Source: Lentisphaera marina
GTDB lineage: Bacteria; Verrucomicrobiota; Lentisphaeria; Lentisphaerales; Lentisphaeraceae
Length of the DNA: 64,000 nucleotides
Direction: 5' to 3'
NCBI RefSeq assembly: GCF_028745505.1
Contig: NZ_JAQZZL010000002.1
Span: 310,001-374,000 of the forward strand
Position numbers and translations under genes: made by a program. The notes beneath the pieces are model-generated. The model searched no databases. It saw nothing but the letters and a program-made list of their open reading frames with translations, and was not told the DNA's origin. This document shows positions 1 through 7,348 of the stretch, piece by piece. The first letter of the stretch is position 1; each line of letters starts with the position of its first letter.

Positions 1-1
1 A

Positions 2-505
2 AAAGTAGAGCAAAAAGGACTCGATATCTTACTCGAGGCCCTCGGGCAGCTGCCTCACTCATTAAAATGGCATTGGACTTTTATCGGTGATAATCCCGAT
101 CCTGAGCACGAAGCGCAGTTAAAAGAGTTAATTGCGAAATACTCTTTAGAGGGAAAAGTCACCTGGTTGCCGGGCTTACAACGAAATGAAGTTACTCAGC
201 ACTTGGCTAAGGCAGATGTGATGGCGCTGCCATCTCGCTGGGAAGGACAGGCGAATGTCGTTTTGGAGTGCATGGCGGCCGGGGTACCGGTGTTGGCCTC
301 AGAGAATTCGGGTTATGAGGAAAGCGACCCGTTCATGCTGGTCAGGCCGAATTTTGCAGAGAATTGGAGGCAGGCGCTGATTTCGATAATTGAGAATAAA
401 AACTCACTTGGCGATCTGCAGAAGAAAGCAAATTTCTGGGTCAAGCAACGCTCCTGGCAGGGGATAGCCGATGCCTACCTCAAGCATTATGAGGACTTAG
501 TTTAG
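2..505 (+). CDS. Glycosyltransferase family 4, C-terminal part (5' end outside window)
   Basis: The reading frame is open from the first bases, so the gene starts upstream of the window. The visible 167 residues are the C-terminal Rossmann half of a GT-B fold (GT4, Glycos_transf_1) enzyme. They begin with KGLDILLEAL, followed by the W-x-F-I-G-D strand. The donor-site signature PSRWEGQANVVLECMAAGVP contains the EGQANVVLE motif that binds the nucleotide-sugar phosphate. Such enzymes act in the cytoplasm in exopolysaccharide, O-antigen or LPS synthesis. Asparagine synthase follows after only 2 bases, so the two are cotranscribed, a pairing common in polysaccharide loci. The donor and acceptor sugars cannot be told. 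Confidence 0.9.
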   Translation, partial: KVEQKGLDILLEALGQLPHSLKWHWTFIGDNPDPEHEAQLKELIAKYSLEGKVTWLPGLQRNEVTQHLAKADVMALPSRWEGQANVVLECMAAGVPVLASENSGYEESDPFMLVRPNFAENWRQALISIIENKNSLGDLQKKANFWVKQRSWQGIADAYLKHYEDLV

Positions 506-507
506 TT

Positions 508-2358
508 ATGTGCGGAATTGCCGGCATGTACTCTGCCTCAGGTGTAGACCCGCAACAGCTGGAGGCGATGGCCGAGGCTATACTTCACCGCGGTCCTGAT
601 GGACGCGGCTTTCATCATGAAGCCCCCGTCGGTCTGGTTCACACCCGTTTATCGATCATCGATTTAGAGGGCGGTGCCCAGCCTATCTATAATGAAGACC
701 GTAGTTTGGCATTGGTATGCAATGGAGAGATCTATGATTTCGAGCGTATACGTCAGGAACTCCAGCAAGGCGGTCACAGTTTCTCAACTTCGAGTGATTC
801 AGAAGTGATTCTCCATCTATATGAAGAAAAAGGTGCTGAATGTGTAAAGGAGCTCAATGGAATGTTTGCATTCGCAATTGTTCACCTTGACTCGGGAGAG
901 ATTTTTATGGCACGAGATCGCATGGGCCAAAAACCTTTATTTTACGCTCGAGCAGGTAATAAATTCGCCTTTGCGTCCGGACCGCGCGCATTGAAATGCT
1001 TGTCCTGGGTTGATGATTCACTTGATGACACCAGCCTAAGTCATTTTCTTGAGTTTGCCTATGTACCCCAACCCGATTCCATCTATAAGGGAATAAAAAA
1101 ACTCCCCGCTGGTCAGTGGATGCGCTGGGCTAAGGAAGAATTATGCTTTGGTACATATTGGGATTACACACTGAATGAGACCTATTCAGGTTCTTATGAG
1201 GAAGCCTGTGATGAGATGAGACAACTTTTTAGCCGTTCAGTAGAGCGCCGTTTAGTGGCCGATGTACCACTGGGGGTATTTTTGTCCGGTGGGGTAGATT
1301 CAAGTTTGGTCGCGGCTGCGGCAGCACATGAGGGACGTAAAATTAAAACTTTTTCAATTGGGTTCCCTGAAAAGAAATTTGATGAACGGGATTATGCCTT
1401 AAAAGTTTCAAAACACCTCAATACCGATCACCATTTTCTTGAAGTTAAAGCAGATAGCTTTGATCAATTTGCAAAAATTGTTCGAGAATTCGAAGAACCC
1501 TTTGCTGATGTCTCTATGATTCCTACATATTTACTTTGTGCTTTCGCTCGTGAACAGGTGACCGTATGTTTGAGTGGAGATGGGGCCGATGAACTCTTTG
1601 GTGGTTATCAAACCTATCAGCGCATGCATAGTTTGCGGCGCTTAAATGCGTTGCCTCCAGGGTTGAGGAAGTTTGGGGCGAGTCTCTTGAAGAAGTTTTT
1701 ACCACCAAGACTTGAAGAGCGCACCGTCAGTGGAAAGCTACATCGCCTTTGTGACTTAGCTCCTTATTCTGGTTTGGGTCAGTATCGTAGATTAATTTCT
1801 CGTTGCTCGCCAGATCTTAAAAACGACCTGCTAAAAGCCCCCGTGGGATCAGTGATTGATTCGTCGGAGGCTGTTCTGAGTCGCTATTTTCGCGGCGATG
1901 GCTTATTGGCACATAGGCTCATGGAACTGGATTGCAAGACATATATGGCCGACGATATCCTCGTCAAAGTCGATCGCGCTTCTATGGCAAATTCACTGGA
2001 AGTTCGCAGTCCCTTTTTAGACCCGGAAATACTTGAATTTTCACGGGCGATCCCCTTTCATTTCAAGCAAGGGGGCGGTGTACGTAAACGCATCCTTTGT
2101 GATACCTTCGTAGATTGGCTTCCACGCGATATCTTTTATCGCACCAAAATGGGGTTCGGCATGCCGGTTGCCCGTTGGTTACGTTCTGAGTGGCGGGAGC
2201 CTATGCATGAGGTGCTACTAAACAGTCCATTTATCAAAGAGTACTTTAATATTTCAAGCGTTGAGAGGCTTATGGATGAACATTGTGAAAGTCGTGCTGA
2301 TCATAGTTCATTGTTATTTTCTTTATTAGTCTTGTCACTGTGGTCAGTGGAAAGGTAA
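508..2358 (+). CDS. asnB: Asparagine synthase (glutamine-hydrolysing)
   Basis: A full-length 616-residue protein that transfers glutamine-derived ammonia to aspartate with ATP. The N-terminal class II glutamine amidotransferase domain begins MCGIAGM, so Cys2 is the nucleophile after Met removal, and RGPDG and the NGEIYD segment follow. The synthetase domain carries the SGGVDSS PP-loop at about residues 259-265, and the C-terminal region has the conserved KVDRASMA and EVRSPFLD segments. The gene starts 2 bases after the glycosyltransferase stop. AsnB paralogues in sugar loci often modify glycans rather than make free asparagine, so the substrate is uncertain. Its last 58 bases are overlapped by a convergent membrane-protein gene. 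Confidence 0.93.
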   Translation: MCGIAGMYSASGVDPQQLEAMAEAILHRGPDGRGFHHEAPVGLVHTRLSIIDLEGGAQPIYNEDRSLALVCNGEIYDFERIRQELQQGGHSFSTSSDSEVILHLYEEKGAECVKELNGMFAFAIVHLDSGEIFMARDRMGQKPLFYARAGNKFAFASGPRALKCLSWVDDSLDDTSLSHFLEFAYVPQPDSIYKGIKKLPAGQWMRWAKEELCFGTYWDYTLNETYSGSYEEACDEMRQLFSRSVERRLVADVPLGVFLSGGVDSSLVAAAAAHEGRKIKTFSIGFPEKKFDERDYALKVSKHLNTDHHFLEVKADSFDQFAKIVREFEEPFADVSMIPTYLLCAFAREQVTVCLSGDGADELFGGYQTYQRMHSLRRLNALPPGLRKFGASLLKKFLPPRLEERTVSGKLHRLCDLAPYSGLGQYRRLISRCSPDLKNDLLKAPVGSVIDSSEAVLSRYFRGDGLLAHRLMELDCKTYMADDILVKVDRASMANSLEVRSPFLDPEILEFSRAIPFHFKQGGGVRKRILCDTFVDWLPRDIFYRTKMGFGMPVARWLRSEWREPMHEVLLNSPFIKEYFNISSVERLMDEHCESRADHSSLLFSLLVLSLWSVER

Positions 2359-3704
2359 TTATTTGTTTTAGTAACTAGAGGATAAATGAGGCAAAAAAGA
2401 TTTATAATGAGAAAGGGGGTAAGAATTAAAGTGTATCGCAGTGTAGCTATACCAATCATAGATATAATTATACTGTGACCAATACAGCAGGATGAAAAAA
2501 AGCCGGCAAGGAGAAAGTAATTGTTCTTTTTACCGGTTTTTTTTAGGATTTGAAAAAAAGCTAATAGCGGAGCAATTAAAACTGAAATGAGTAAAACTAA
2601 TAGTGACCAACGCAAGAAAGATAATGGAAAAGTTCGCCGTTTTTTTACTAAAGTATCATTCCAGCGATATTGATCAATAAAATCGGGCTTTTTCCAATTT
2701 TTACTTTGTTCCCAAAAAGAGTTTGATTCATTAATGGAAAAGACTTCAAAACCTGTCCACAGGTGAAAGAAATGTAAAGCTGTTATTTTACAATATGCCA
2801 TTTTATGGTTTCTTATAAGTTCTTTGCCAACTTTGAAGCGTTGTTCATCATTGAGTTTATGGTTGATTTGGTGTTGGTACATTACTTCAGTCCGAGTTCG
2901 AGCAAGGTGGCGAATGTTAAATCCATCTAAAGCGTTAATTTTATTATTTAATTCGATTATTACAGGAGCTTTGTCTTTAAGTGTTGGAGGCAGTGTCACA
3001 ATATCACTCTCTTGCATTAAAGTTAAGCCGCGTCCAAATAGGTGGGCAGGCAGGAGACTTAGTTTTTTATGGTGATAGGACTTATAAATTATCGAGCTCG
3101 TGAATAATATCAGAAGAACTGGTACAGTTAGTGCTAATACTTTTTCATAAGATAAGAGCTTGATCTTTGGTTGATATAGTAAAACTAAAATAATTATGCT
3201 AATTATGTAAAAATACCCTGCAGGACGAACGCTTATAGATAATGCTACACAAGAGGATATTAGTGCTAAATATGGCCAAGCATAGCCACGCCGAACATAT
3301 TTCATCGATCCACTAATGATAATAATAGATAAAGTGATGTATAAACTCTCCGTTAAGATTTTAATATTCATCAAATACATAATGGGATTGAGTATGAAAC
3401 ATGTCCAAATAAGCCAAGACCACTTTAAGCTTTTTGTCCATTGGAATACTTCATGGCTCAAATAGAGGGAGGCGAATGTACTTAAAAGGATTTGTACAGC
3501 CGCATAGAATTTATAGTTTTCACTGAATAATTGCAGGAAGTTCAGAAATATGGGGTAGCCGCTCGAGCGTATCGCATGAAAATTAAGATATCCCGGAGTG
3601 TCAGGTTCAAAGCATATGTTAGTGCCAGGAATTAAGTAAATATAAATAATATTGAGAAATAAACTGCTGTATATCATGGGTTTAAAGCTTAGTTTATCTT
3701 TCAT
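2301..3704 (-). CDS. Polytopic GT-C fold glycosyltransferase, GtrC/ArnT-like
   Basis: A 467-residue membrane protein with roughly ten hydrophobic segments. After the first segment comes a loop with DTPGYL and RSSGYPIFL, resembling the acidic catalytic loop of GT-C (PMT/GT39-like) transferases that use polyprenyl-phosphate sugars. Further in are TESLY and SVRPAGY, also typical of this class. It overlaps the GtrA gene by 4 bases and lies last in a GT2-GtrA-GT-C operon. Its probable job is to move a lipid-linked sugar onto a periplasmic acceptor. The 3' end runs 58 bases into the opposite strand of asnB. The locus is clearly more AT-rich than asnB, which hints at transfer. The acceptor is unknown. 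Confidence 0.72.
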   Translation of the reverse strand: MKDKLSFKPMIYSSLFLNIIYIYLIPGTNICFEPDTPGYLNFHAIRSSGYPIFLNFLQLFSENYKFYAAVQILLSTFASLYLSHEVFQWTKSLKWSWLIWTCFILNPIMYLMNIKILTESLYITLSIIIISGSMKYVRRGYAWPYLALISSCVALSISVRPAGYFYIISIIILVLLYQPKIKLLSYEKVLALTVPVLLILFTSSIIYKSYHHKKLSLLPAHLFGRGLTLMQESDIVTLPPTLKDKAPVIIELNNKINALDGFNIRHLARTRTEVMYQHQINHKLNDEQRFKVGKELIRNHKMAYCKITALHFFHLWTGFEVFSINESNSFWEQSKNWKKPDFIDQYRWNDTLVKKRRTFPLSFLRWSLLVLLISVLIAPLLAFFQILKKTGKKNNYFLLAGFFSSCCIGHSIIISMIGIATLRYTLILTPFLIINLFCLIYPLVTKTNNYLSTDHSDKTNKENNNEL

Positions 3705-4072
3705 TTTCCTTCCTTAAAAACAAGATATTTAGCTCCTAGAAAGTTCCAGATTAAGGCCGAGGCTGATGCAATGGCGAGTGCAAAAAATGGAAGTAATTCC
3801 TTGTAGATAAAGAATGAATATATAGCCAAATTGATGACAAAACCAGTGCTCTGTACAGAGAGATAAGCACAGGCTTCATTTCGGGTATTTTTTTTCTTTT
3901 TAAAGACGTATAAGCGGTTCAAACTCCATGTACCTAAGACAGCAATAAAAAAAGAAAGTAGTCTAGCATAATATGGGCCTAGAAACTTAAGGAAAATTTG
4001 TAGGATAGTTGCATCAATCAAAAAACCAATAGCACCAACAATAATGAATTTGCTAAATTGTCGTATGATCAT
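3701..4072 (-). CDS. GtrA-family membrane protein (lipid-linked sugar flippase)
   Basis: A 123-residue protein with four predicted membrane segments and the GtrA-like start FSKFIIVGAIGFLIDATIL. The family also shows the SFFIAVLGTWSLNRLYVF block with its basic tail, seen here at about residues 40-60. GtrA proteins are thought to flip undecaprenyl-phosphate sugars made by a GT2 enzyme. The gene overlaps both neighbours by 4 bases (ATGA type), so translation is coupled to the upstream GT2 gene and to the downstream GT-C gene. The length is normal for the family. Confidence 0.85.
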   Translation of the reverse strand: MIIRQFSKFIIVGAIGFLIDATILQIFLKFLGPYYARLLSFFIAVLGTWSLNRLYVFKKKKNTRNEACAYLSVQSTGFVINLAIYSFFIYKELLPFFALAIASASALIWNFLGAKYLVFKEGK

Positions 4073-4995
4073 TCTATGTGGATATTTAAAGCTTTATGCT
4101 CAAGGTATTTTAATCGTTTATTTTCTCCAGCAGCTTCTTTAACAGCATCGAGAATTAAGCCACAGACCAAGAAAATGAAGGATATGATCATCAAGCCACT
4201 TGCAAGAACGGCAGTAGGGAGTCTTGGGACCAAGCCTGTTTGTAGAAAATCTATGATAATTGGTATACCTAAAATGATTGAAACTATACTTAAAAGTAGA
4301 CTAAAACTTCCATAAAAAAATAATGGACGATGAATTCGAGTAAATTGAATGATTTTCAAGAGGATTTTACATGCATCTGTGTAAGTATTTAGCTTAGAAT
4401 GCGATCCTTCGGGTCTTGCACCATATTTAGTTTCAATTTCTTGAGTTGGTAGACGTAATTGAAGTGAGTGGACGGACAGCTCAGTTTCAATTTCAAATTC
4501 TTTAGAAATAGCAGGGAAAGTTTTGACAAAGCGGCGTGACATGACTCGGTAACCTGAAAATATGTCTTTGAAACCATTACCAAAAATATTTCTGACAATA
4601 CTGTTAAATAATTTGTTGCCAAATTGGTGTCCTATTCGGTATGCTGACTGTCCTTGGCTCATACGTATACCAACAACCATGTCAAGTTGATCCTTAAGTA
4701 AGTGGTCGATCATTTTATTTACAGCAGAGCTTTCATAAGTCCCGTCACCGTCAGCCATGACGTATATGTCGCTTTCAATTTCAGCAAAGGCGCGACGGAC
4801 AGCATTACCTTTTCCCTTATTTTTTTCAAAAATAACTTGAGCCCCTGCGTGATGCGATAATTCGGCGGTCTTATCACTAGAGTTATTGTCTATAACATAA
4901 ATTGTTGCATGTGGAAGCTGTTTTTGAAAGTCCTGTATAACTTGAACAATAGCGACTTCTTCATTGTAACATGGAAGGATGATAGCAGTCTTCAT
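4069..4995 (-). CDS. Glycosyltransferase family 2, polyprenyl-phosphate sugar synthase-like with two membrane helices
   Basis: A 308-residue protein. Residues 1-200 form a GT2 domain with the start ILPCYNEE, the acceptor-side IDNNSSDKT, and the metal-binding DGDGTY at about residues 82-87. DIFSGYRVMSRRF follows, typical of DPM1/ArnC/GtrB relatives. Two hydrophobic segments lie near residues 225-250 and 262-290. It should load a nucleotide sugar onto undecaprenyl phosphate on the inner face of the cytoplasmic membrane. It is the first gene of the AT-rich minus-strand trio, with GtrA and the GT-C enzyme after it. Which sugar is used cannot be read from the sequence. Confidence 0.85.
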   Translation of the reverse strand: MKTAIILPCYNEEVAIVQVIQDFQKQLPHATIYVIDNNSSDKTAELSHHAGAQVIFEKNKGKGNAVRRAFAEIESDIYVMADGDGTYESSAVNKMIDHLLKDQLDMVVGIRMSQGQSAYRIGHQFGNKLFNSIVRNIFGNGFKDIFSGYRVMSRRFVKTFPAISKEFEIETELSVHSLQLRLPTQEIETKYGARPEGSHSKLNTYTDACKILLKIIQFTRIHRPLFFYGSFSLLLSIVSIILGIPIIIDFLQTGLVPRLPTAVLASGLMIISFIFLVCGLILDAVKEAAGENKRLKYLEHKALNIHIE

Positions 4996-5313
4996 GAAAG
5001 ATTTTACCTAGCAGAGATTAATGATCGACATAAGAATATGCTATTATAGAAGCCTTATTGTTGCTCTGCTAGTATGATAAGGTATATAAATACAAGATCT
5101 AGATAGATATAAGATATTTTCATGTAAAACACCTAGGAATACAGGATGCTTAATAGTCCCCTTTCTAATAATTGATCAATATCGCAATACGCAATTTAGT
5201 ACTACAGTAGGAGGAGTTTATTTTCTGAAAAAAATGTTACTTTGATAAAGGACTTTGTATATCATATGAAATATTAGTTACAGCTATTATACAACAATTC
5301 ATGCTGTGCAAAC
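4996..5313. other. Intergenic spacer, 318 bases, no gene seen
   Basis: AT-rich DNA between the start of the GT2 gene and the end of a prepilin-like gene. It should hold the promoter of the GT2-GtrA-GT-C operon on the minus strand. No convincing promoter pair, hairpin or small gene stands out. Confidence 0.5.
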
Positions 5314-5781
5314 TTATGGGCTAGCTTCACCAGATTCAACATGACCATCTGGGTAGAGCTTGTTAACTTCTTTACCAAATTTATGAACATCAGCATCTTC
5401 GATTAAGATTGTGTTGTCATCTGTTAAAATATCTCCCCATTGCCAATTGTTTCCAGTAGTTATATTATGGAAACTATCAGAGTCGTTGCCTTCTTTACTT
5501 GCTGGGCAAGATAAAAATTGATTCTCAAACCCGATGGTGGTGGTCCATAAGTGACTTGAATTAATTTCTGTTTTGGCGTTAACAAAAGGCATAACGTCAT
5601 CAGGGCTATCAGAAAAATAGATGCGGAAAGAATTGCCTAGATTCCTGATGTTACTCTTACAGTTTGTTTGTTTAGCTTTATCACGAGCTTTTGCCAAATT
5701 AGGTAAAATCATGGAGGCTAGGATGCCAATAATAGCAACGACTACAAGGAGTTCTATAAGTGTAAATTTTATATTTTTCAT
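5314..5781 (-). CDS. Prepilin-like protein, type II secretion/type IV pilin N-terminus
   Basis: A 155-residue protein that begins with a short basic leader and the class III signal [19 protein letters not shown], with the essential Glu at +5. A helix with two Cys residues follows, and the C-terminus ends in a DGHVESG segment, a variant of the prepilin-associated H-X9-DG signature with 11 instead of 9 spacer residues. The residue before the cleavage Phe is Lys, not the usual Gly. Lentisphaerae and related phyla encode many such proteins of unknown role, probably exported or surface-exposed. It lies upstream of the GT operon with a wide gap, so it is probably a separate transcript. Confidence 0.8.
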   Translation of the reverse strand: MKNIKFTLIELLVVVAIIGILASMILPNLAKARDKAKQTNCKSNIRNLGNSFRIYFSDSPDDVMPFVNAKTEINSSHLWTTTIGFENQFLSCPASKEGNDSDSFHNITTGNNWQWGDILTDDNTILIEDADVHKFGKEVNKLYPDGHVESGEASP

Positions 5782-5829
5782 AGGTTGATTTTACTAAAGA
5801 TGTAGGCCATTGTCAATGGTCTCCTCATC

Positions 5830-5850
5830 TTATTAATTAAAAATTAATAA
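5830..5850. repeat. Perfect AT-only inverted repeat
   Basis: TTATTAATT and AATTAATAA form a perfect 9-bp inverted repeat with a 3-base AAA loop. It lies about 50 bases upstream of the prepilin gene at 5314-5781. It may be a regulator site or a chance AT palindrome. The rest of the spacer 5782-6091 contains only the terminator of the next gene. Confidence 0.4.
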
Positions 5851-6031
5851 ACCCTATTGATTTAGTATTGAAGGCTGCTTTACGCATTGATCACCGCTTT
5901 CATAAGTGATAATTTATGGGTTTAGTCTCAATAAAGCTTTCTGAGATGTCAGATTGGAACCACTTATTTCCGCTGATTACCCCTGAATTTCAATAAGTAG
6001 TGCTCAGAGGAAGAGGTTAGTCCGAAGATAA

Positions 6032-6063
6032 AAAAAGCCTGCCTCCGAAGAGACAAGCTTTTT
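6032..6063 (-). terminator. Rho-independent terminator of the second prepilin gene
   Basis: AAAAAGCCTG pairs with CAAGCTTTTT (one mismatch) around a 12-base loop. Read on the minus strand the hairpin is followed by a run of T. It begins 28 bases beyond the stop codon of the gene at 6092-6601. Confidence 0.75.
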
Positions 6064-6091
6064 AAAACTTAAGTTCTAAATTAGTTTAGAA

Positions 6092-6601
6092 TTAGAGTTC
6101 GCCAGCAAGTTGACCGATGCGATCAGTAGCAGCTTCCACGTGGCCATCACCAGCAAGTACATTTGCTTTACCGCCAGATTTATGGTAATCTGAAGTGCCG
6201 TTCGCAGATGCGTCTGTTGCAATACGAGTTTGAGGGTCTTCTACAGCGGCAAAAGTGTTCGCGCTAACATCTGTGCAGATGGAATAGATTTTAGCTGTTG
6301 CAGCTTGGGCTGTATTACGCTTAGCGTTACAAGATAGAGCACCATATTCAAGCTCCCAAAGTAAGCCTGGTGAGCCAGCAGTTGCGCTCTCTTGGAAATA
6401 TGTGGTGAAAGTTGGAATGTTGGTTTCTGAACCATCTGAGAAGTACATGATCATAGCTGTACCAATTTGCTTGAGGTTGTTAGTACAAGTTTTTTGCTGT
6501 GCTTTATCACGTGCAGTACCAAGAGCTGGAAGGATCATGGCTGCAAGAATACCGATGATGGCAACAACAACGAGGAGTTCGATAAGAGTGAATTTTTTCA
6601 T
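6092..6601 (-). CDS. Prepilin-like protein, type II secretion/type IV pilin N-terminus
   Basis: A 169-residue protein starting [18 protein letters not shown], a class III signal with Glu at +5 but Lys instead of Gly before the cleavage site. The helix continues to [17 protein letters not shown]. The C-terminus has [18 protein letters not shown], a prepilin-associated H-X-DG motif with 11 spacer residues. AAGGA lies about nine bases before the ATG. It has its own promoter and terminator, so it is monocistronic and possibly strongly expressed. The codon choice (many preferred GCT, GGT and ATC) also suggests good expression. It is a paralogue of the neighbour at 5314-5781. The exact role, pseudopilin or surface fibre, is unknown. 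Confidence 0.83.
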   Translation of the reverse strand: MKKFTLIELLVVVAIIGILAAMILPALGTARDKAQQKTCTNNLKQIGTAMIMYFSDGSETNIPTFTTYFQESATAGSPGLLWELEYGALSCNAKRNTAQAATAKIYSICTDVSANTFAAVEDPQTRIATDASANGTSDYHKSGGKANVLAGDGHVEAATDRIGQLAGEL

Positions 6602-6645
6602 TTTGTTTTTTCCTTTTTATGTTTTGGATTATTTAGGACATTTCC

Positions 6646-6674
6646 ATTCTAGGAAAAAAAAAGGCTCAGCGCAA
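6646..6674 (-). promoter_or_regulatory. Probable sigma-70 promoter of the prepilin gene
   Basis: On the minus strand, TTGCGC (-35) and TAGAAT (-10) are separated by exactly 17 bases, with a long A/T tract just upstream that could act as an UP element. It lies 45 bases before the start codon. Confidence 0.45.
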
Positions 6675-6750
6675 GGGGCTAAATATCTTTTTTTTAAAAA
6701 AAGTTAAGTTTTCTTTGTTTTAAGGGTGAAAAGGGGGCAGAAGTTGGGAT

Positions 6751-6864
6751 AATTTTGAATGAGAAGAGGTGAACCAGGGATCGAGCAGGCAGGAGGTTGG
6801 GGATGATTTTGAATTTTGAATGAGAAAAGAAGAGAAGGGGGGAACCACGGATCGAGCAGATAGG
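6751..6864. repeat. Imperfect direct repeats of about 40-50 bp with TTTTGAA heptamers
   Basis: Two copies, about 6751-6794 and 6805-6864, share TTTTGAATGAGAA, then GAACCA, then GGATCGAGCAG and AGGA. The second copy has an extra TTTTGAA unit and a purine-rich insert. The AACCACGGAT core resembles a family of dispersed repeats seen between genes of several bacterial phyla (from memory, not checked). Confidence 0.65.
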
Positions 6865-6954
6865 ACAGATATGGGAGAAATAATTTTTAATTTTGAATTA
6901 TAAAGAAAAGTATTAAGACACTGAGTAGACGGGAAGGCATAGAGTGAAGTTTAA

Positions 6955-7017
6955 AGATCGCTACGCTGCAAGATCGTTCGCAGGCTCCCTGCAGATCACT
7001 CACTAGGTGAGCTGCAG
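6955..7017. repeat. Modular element: AGATC/TGCA linkers with different mini-hairpins
   Basis: The linker TGCA(A)GATC occurs between variable inserts. The inserts are GCTACGC, GTTCGCAGGCTCCC, and ACTCACTAGGTGAGC, the last a CTCAC-tag-GTGAG hairpin. The architecture (fixed linker, exchanged hairpin) matches the array at 7211-7347, although the linker differs. Confidence 0.55.
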
Positions 7018-7065
7018 AACAAGAAAAGCTACGTGGCGGGAAATCGAGGAGAGCAGAAGGGATGA

Positions 7066-7086
7066 TTGTGAATTGTGAATTGTGAA
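7066..7086. repeat. Three perfect TTGTGAA heptamers
   Basis: TTGTGAA occurs three times in tandem and is followed by TGG. It has the same 7-bp period as the tracts at 6805-6823 and inside the ABC ATPase gene. Confidence 0.85.
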
Positions 7087-7210
7087 TGGGGCAAGGTACT
7101 AGGGACGAAAATAAATGATCTGTTTTATCTGTGGTAGTCATTTTTTTAAAGATAAAATAGTTATCCACGGATTAGCACTAATTAACTGAGAGGGAGATGG
7201 TGGAGGAAGG

Positions 7211-7347
7211 CGTCAACTCAGGCTCCCGGCCGTTAACTCAGGTCGCAGACCGTTAACTTAGCGAAGCGTCCTGTTAGGCCCTCGGCCGTCAACTCAGCAC
7301 CGCGCCAACTCAGCGAAGCGTCAACTCAGGTCGTAGACCGTCACCTT
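7211..7347. repeat. Array of mini-hairpins separated by a constant GTYAACTYA linker
   Basis: About seven to eight units of 16-20 bases end at the stop codon of the gene at 7349. Each unit is a linker close to GTCAACTCA (variants GTTAACTCA, GTTAACTTA) plus one of several short palindromes: GGCTCCCGGCC, GGTCGCAGACC, GCGAAGC (twice), GGCCCTCGGCC, GCACCGCGC and GGTCGTAGACC. The palindromic arms differ between units while the linker stays, which is unlike ordinary tandem duplication. Confidence 0.75.
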
Positions 7348-7348
7348 A

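Larger units (their letters stand above)
6602..7348. other. Repeat-rich intergenic region, 747 bases, no credible gene
   Basis: This spacer between an operon end and a prepilin promoter is made mostly of short repeats. In order they are GAACCA..GGATCGAGCAG direct repeats with AATTTTG heptamers, a modular hairpin element, TTGTGAA heptamers, a segment resembling dispersed ATCTGTGG/ATCCACGGATT repeats, and a hairpin-linker array. A 93-codon open frame crosses the repeats but has no ribosome site and no protein-like composition. Confidence 0.75.

Noticed and set aside
2824..3075. An 83-codon plus-strand frame
   Set aside because: It lies wholly inside the GT-C gene on the opposite strand and has Ser/Leu/Arg-rich antisense composition.
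6887..7168. A 93-codon open frame on the minus strand
   Set aside because: It crosses the heptamer and hairpin repeats, has no ribosome site and no protein-like composition. The repeats explain it better.
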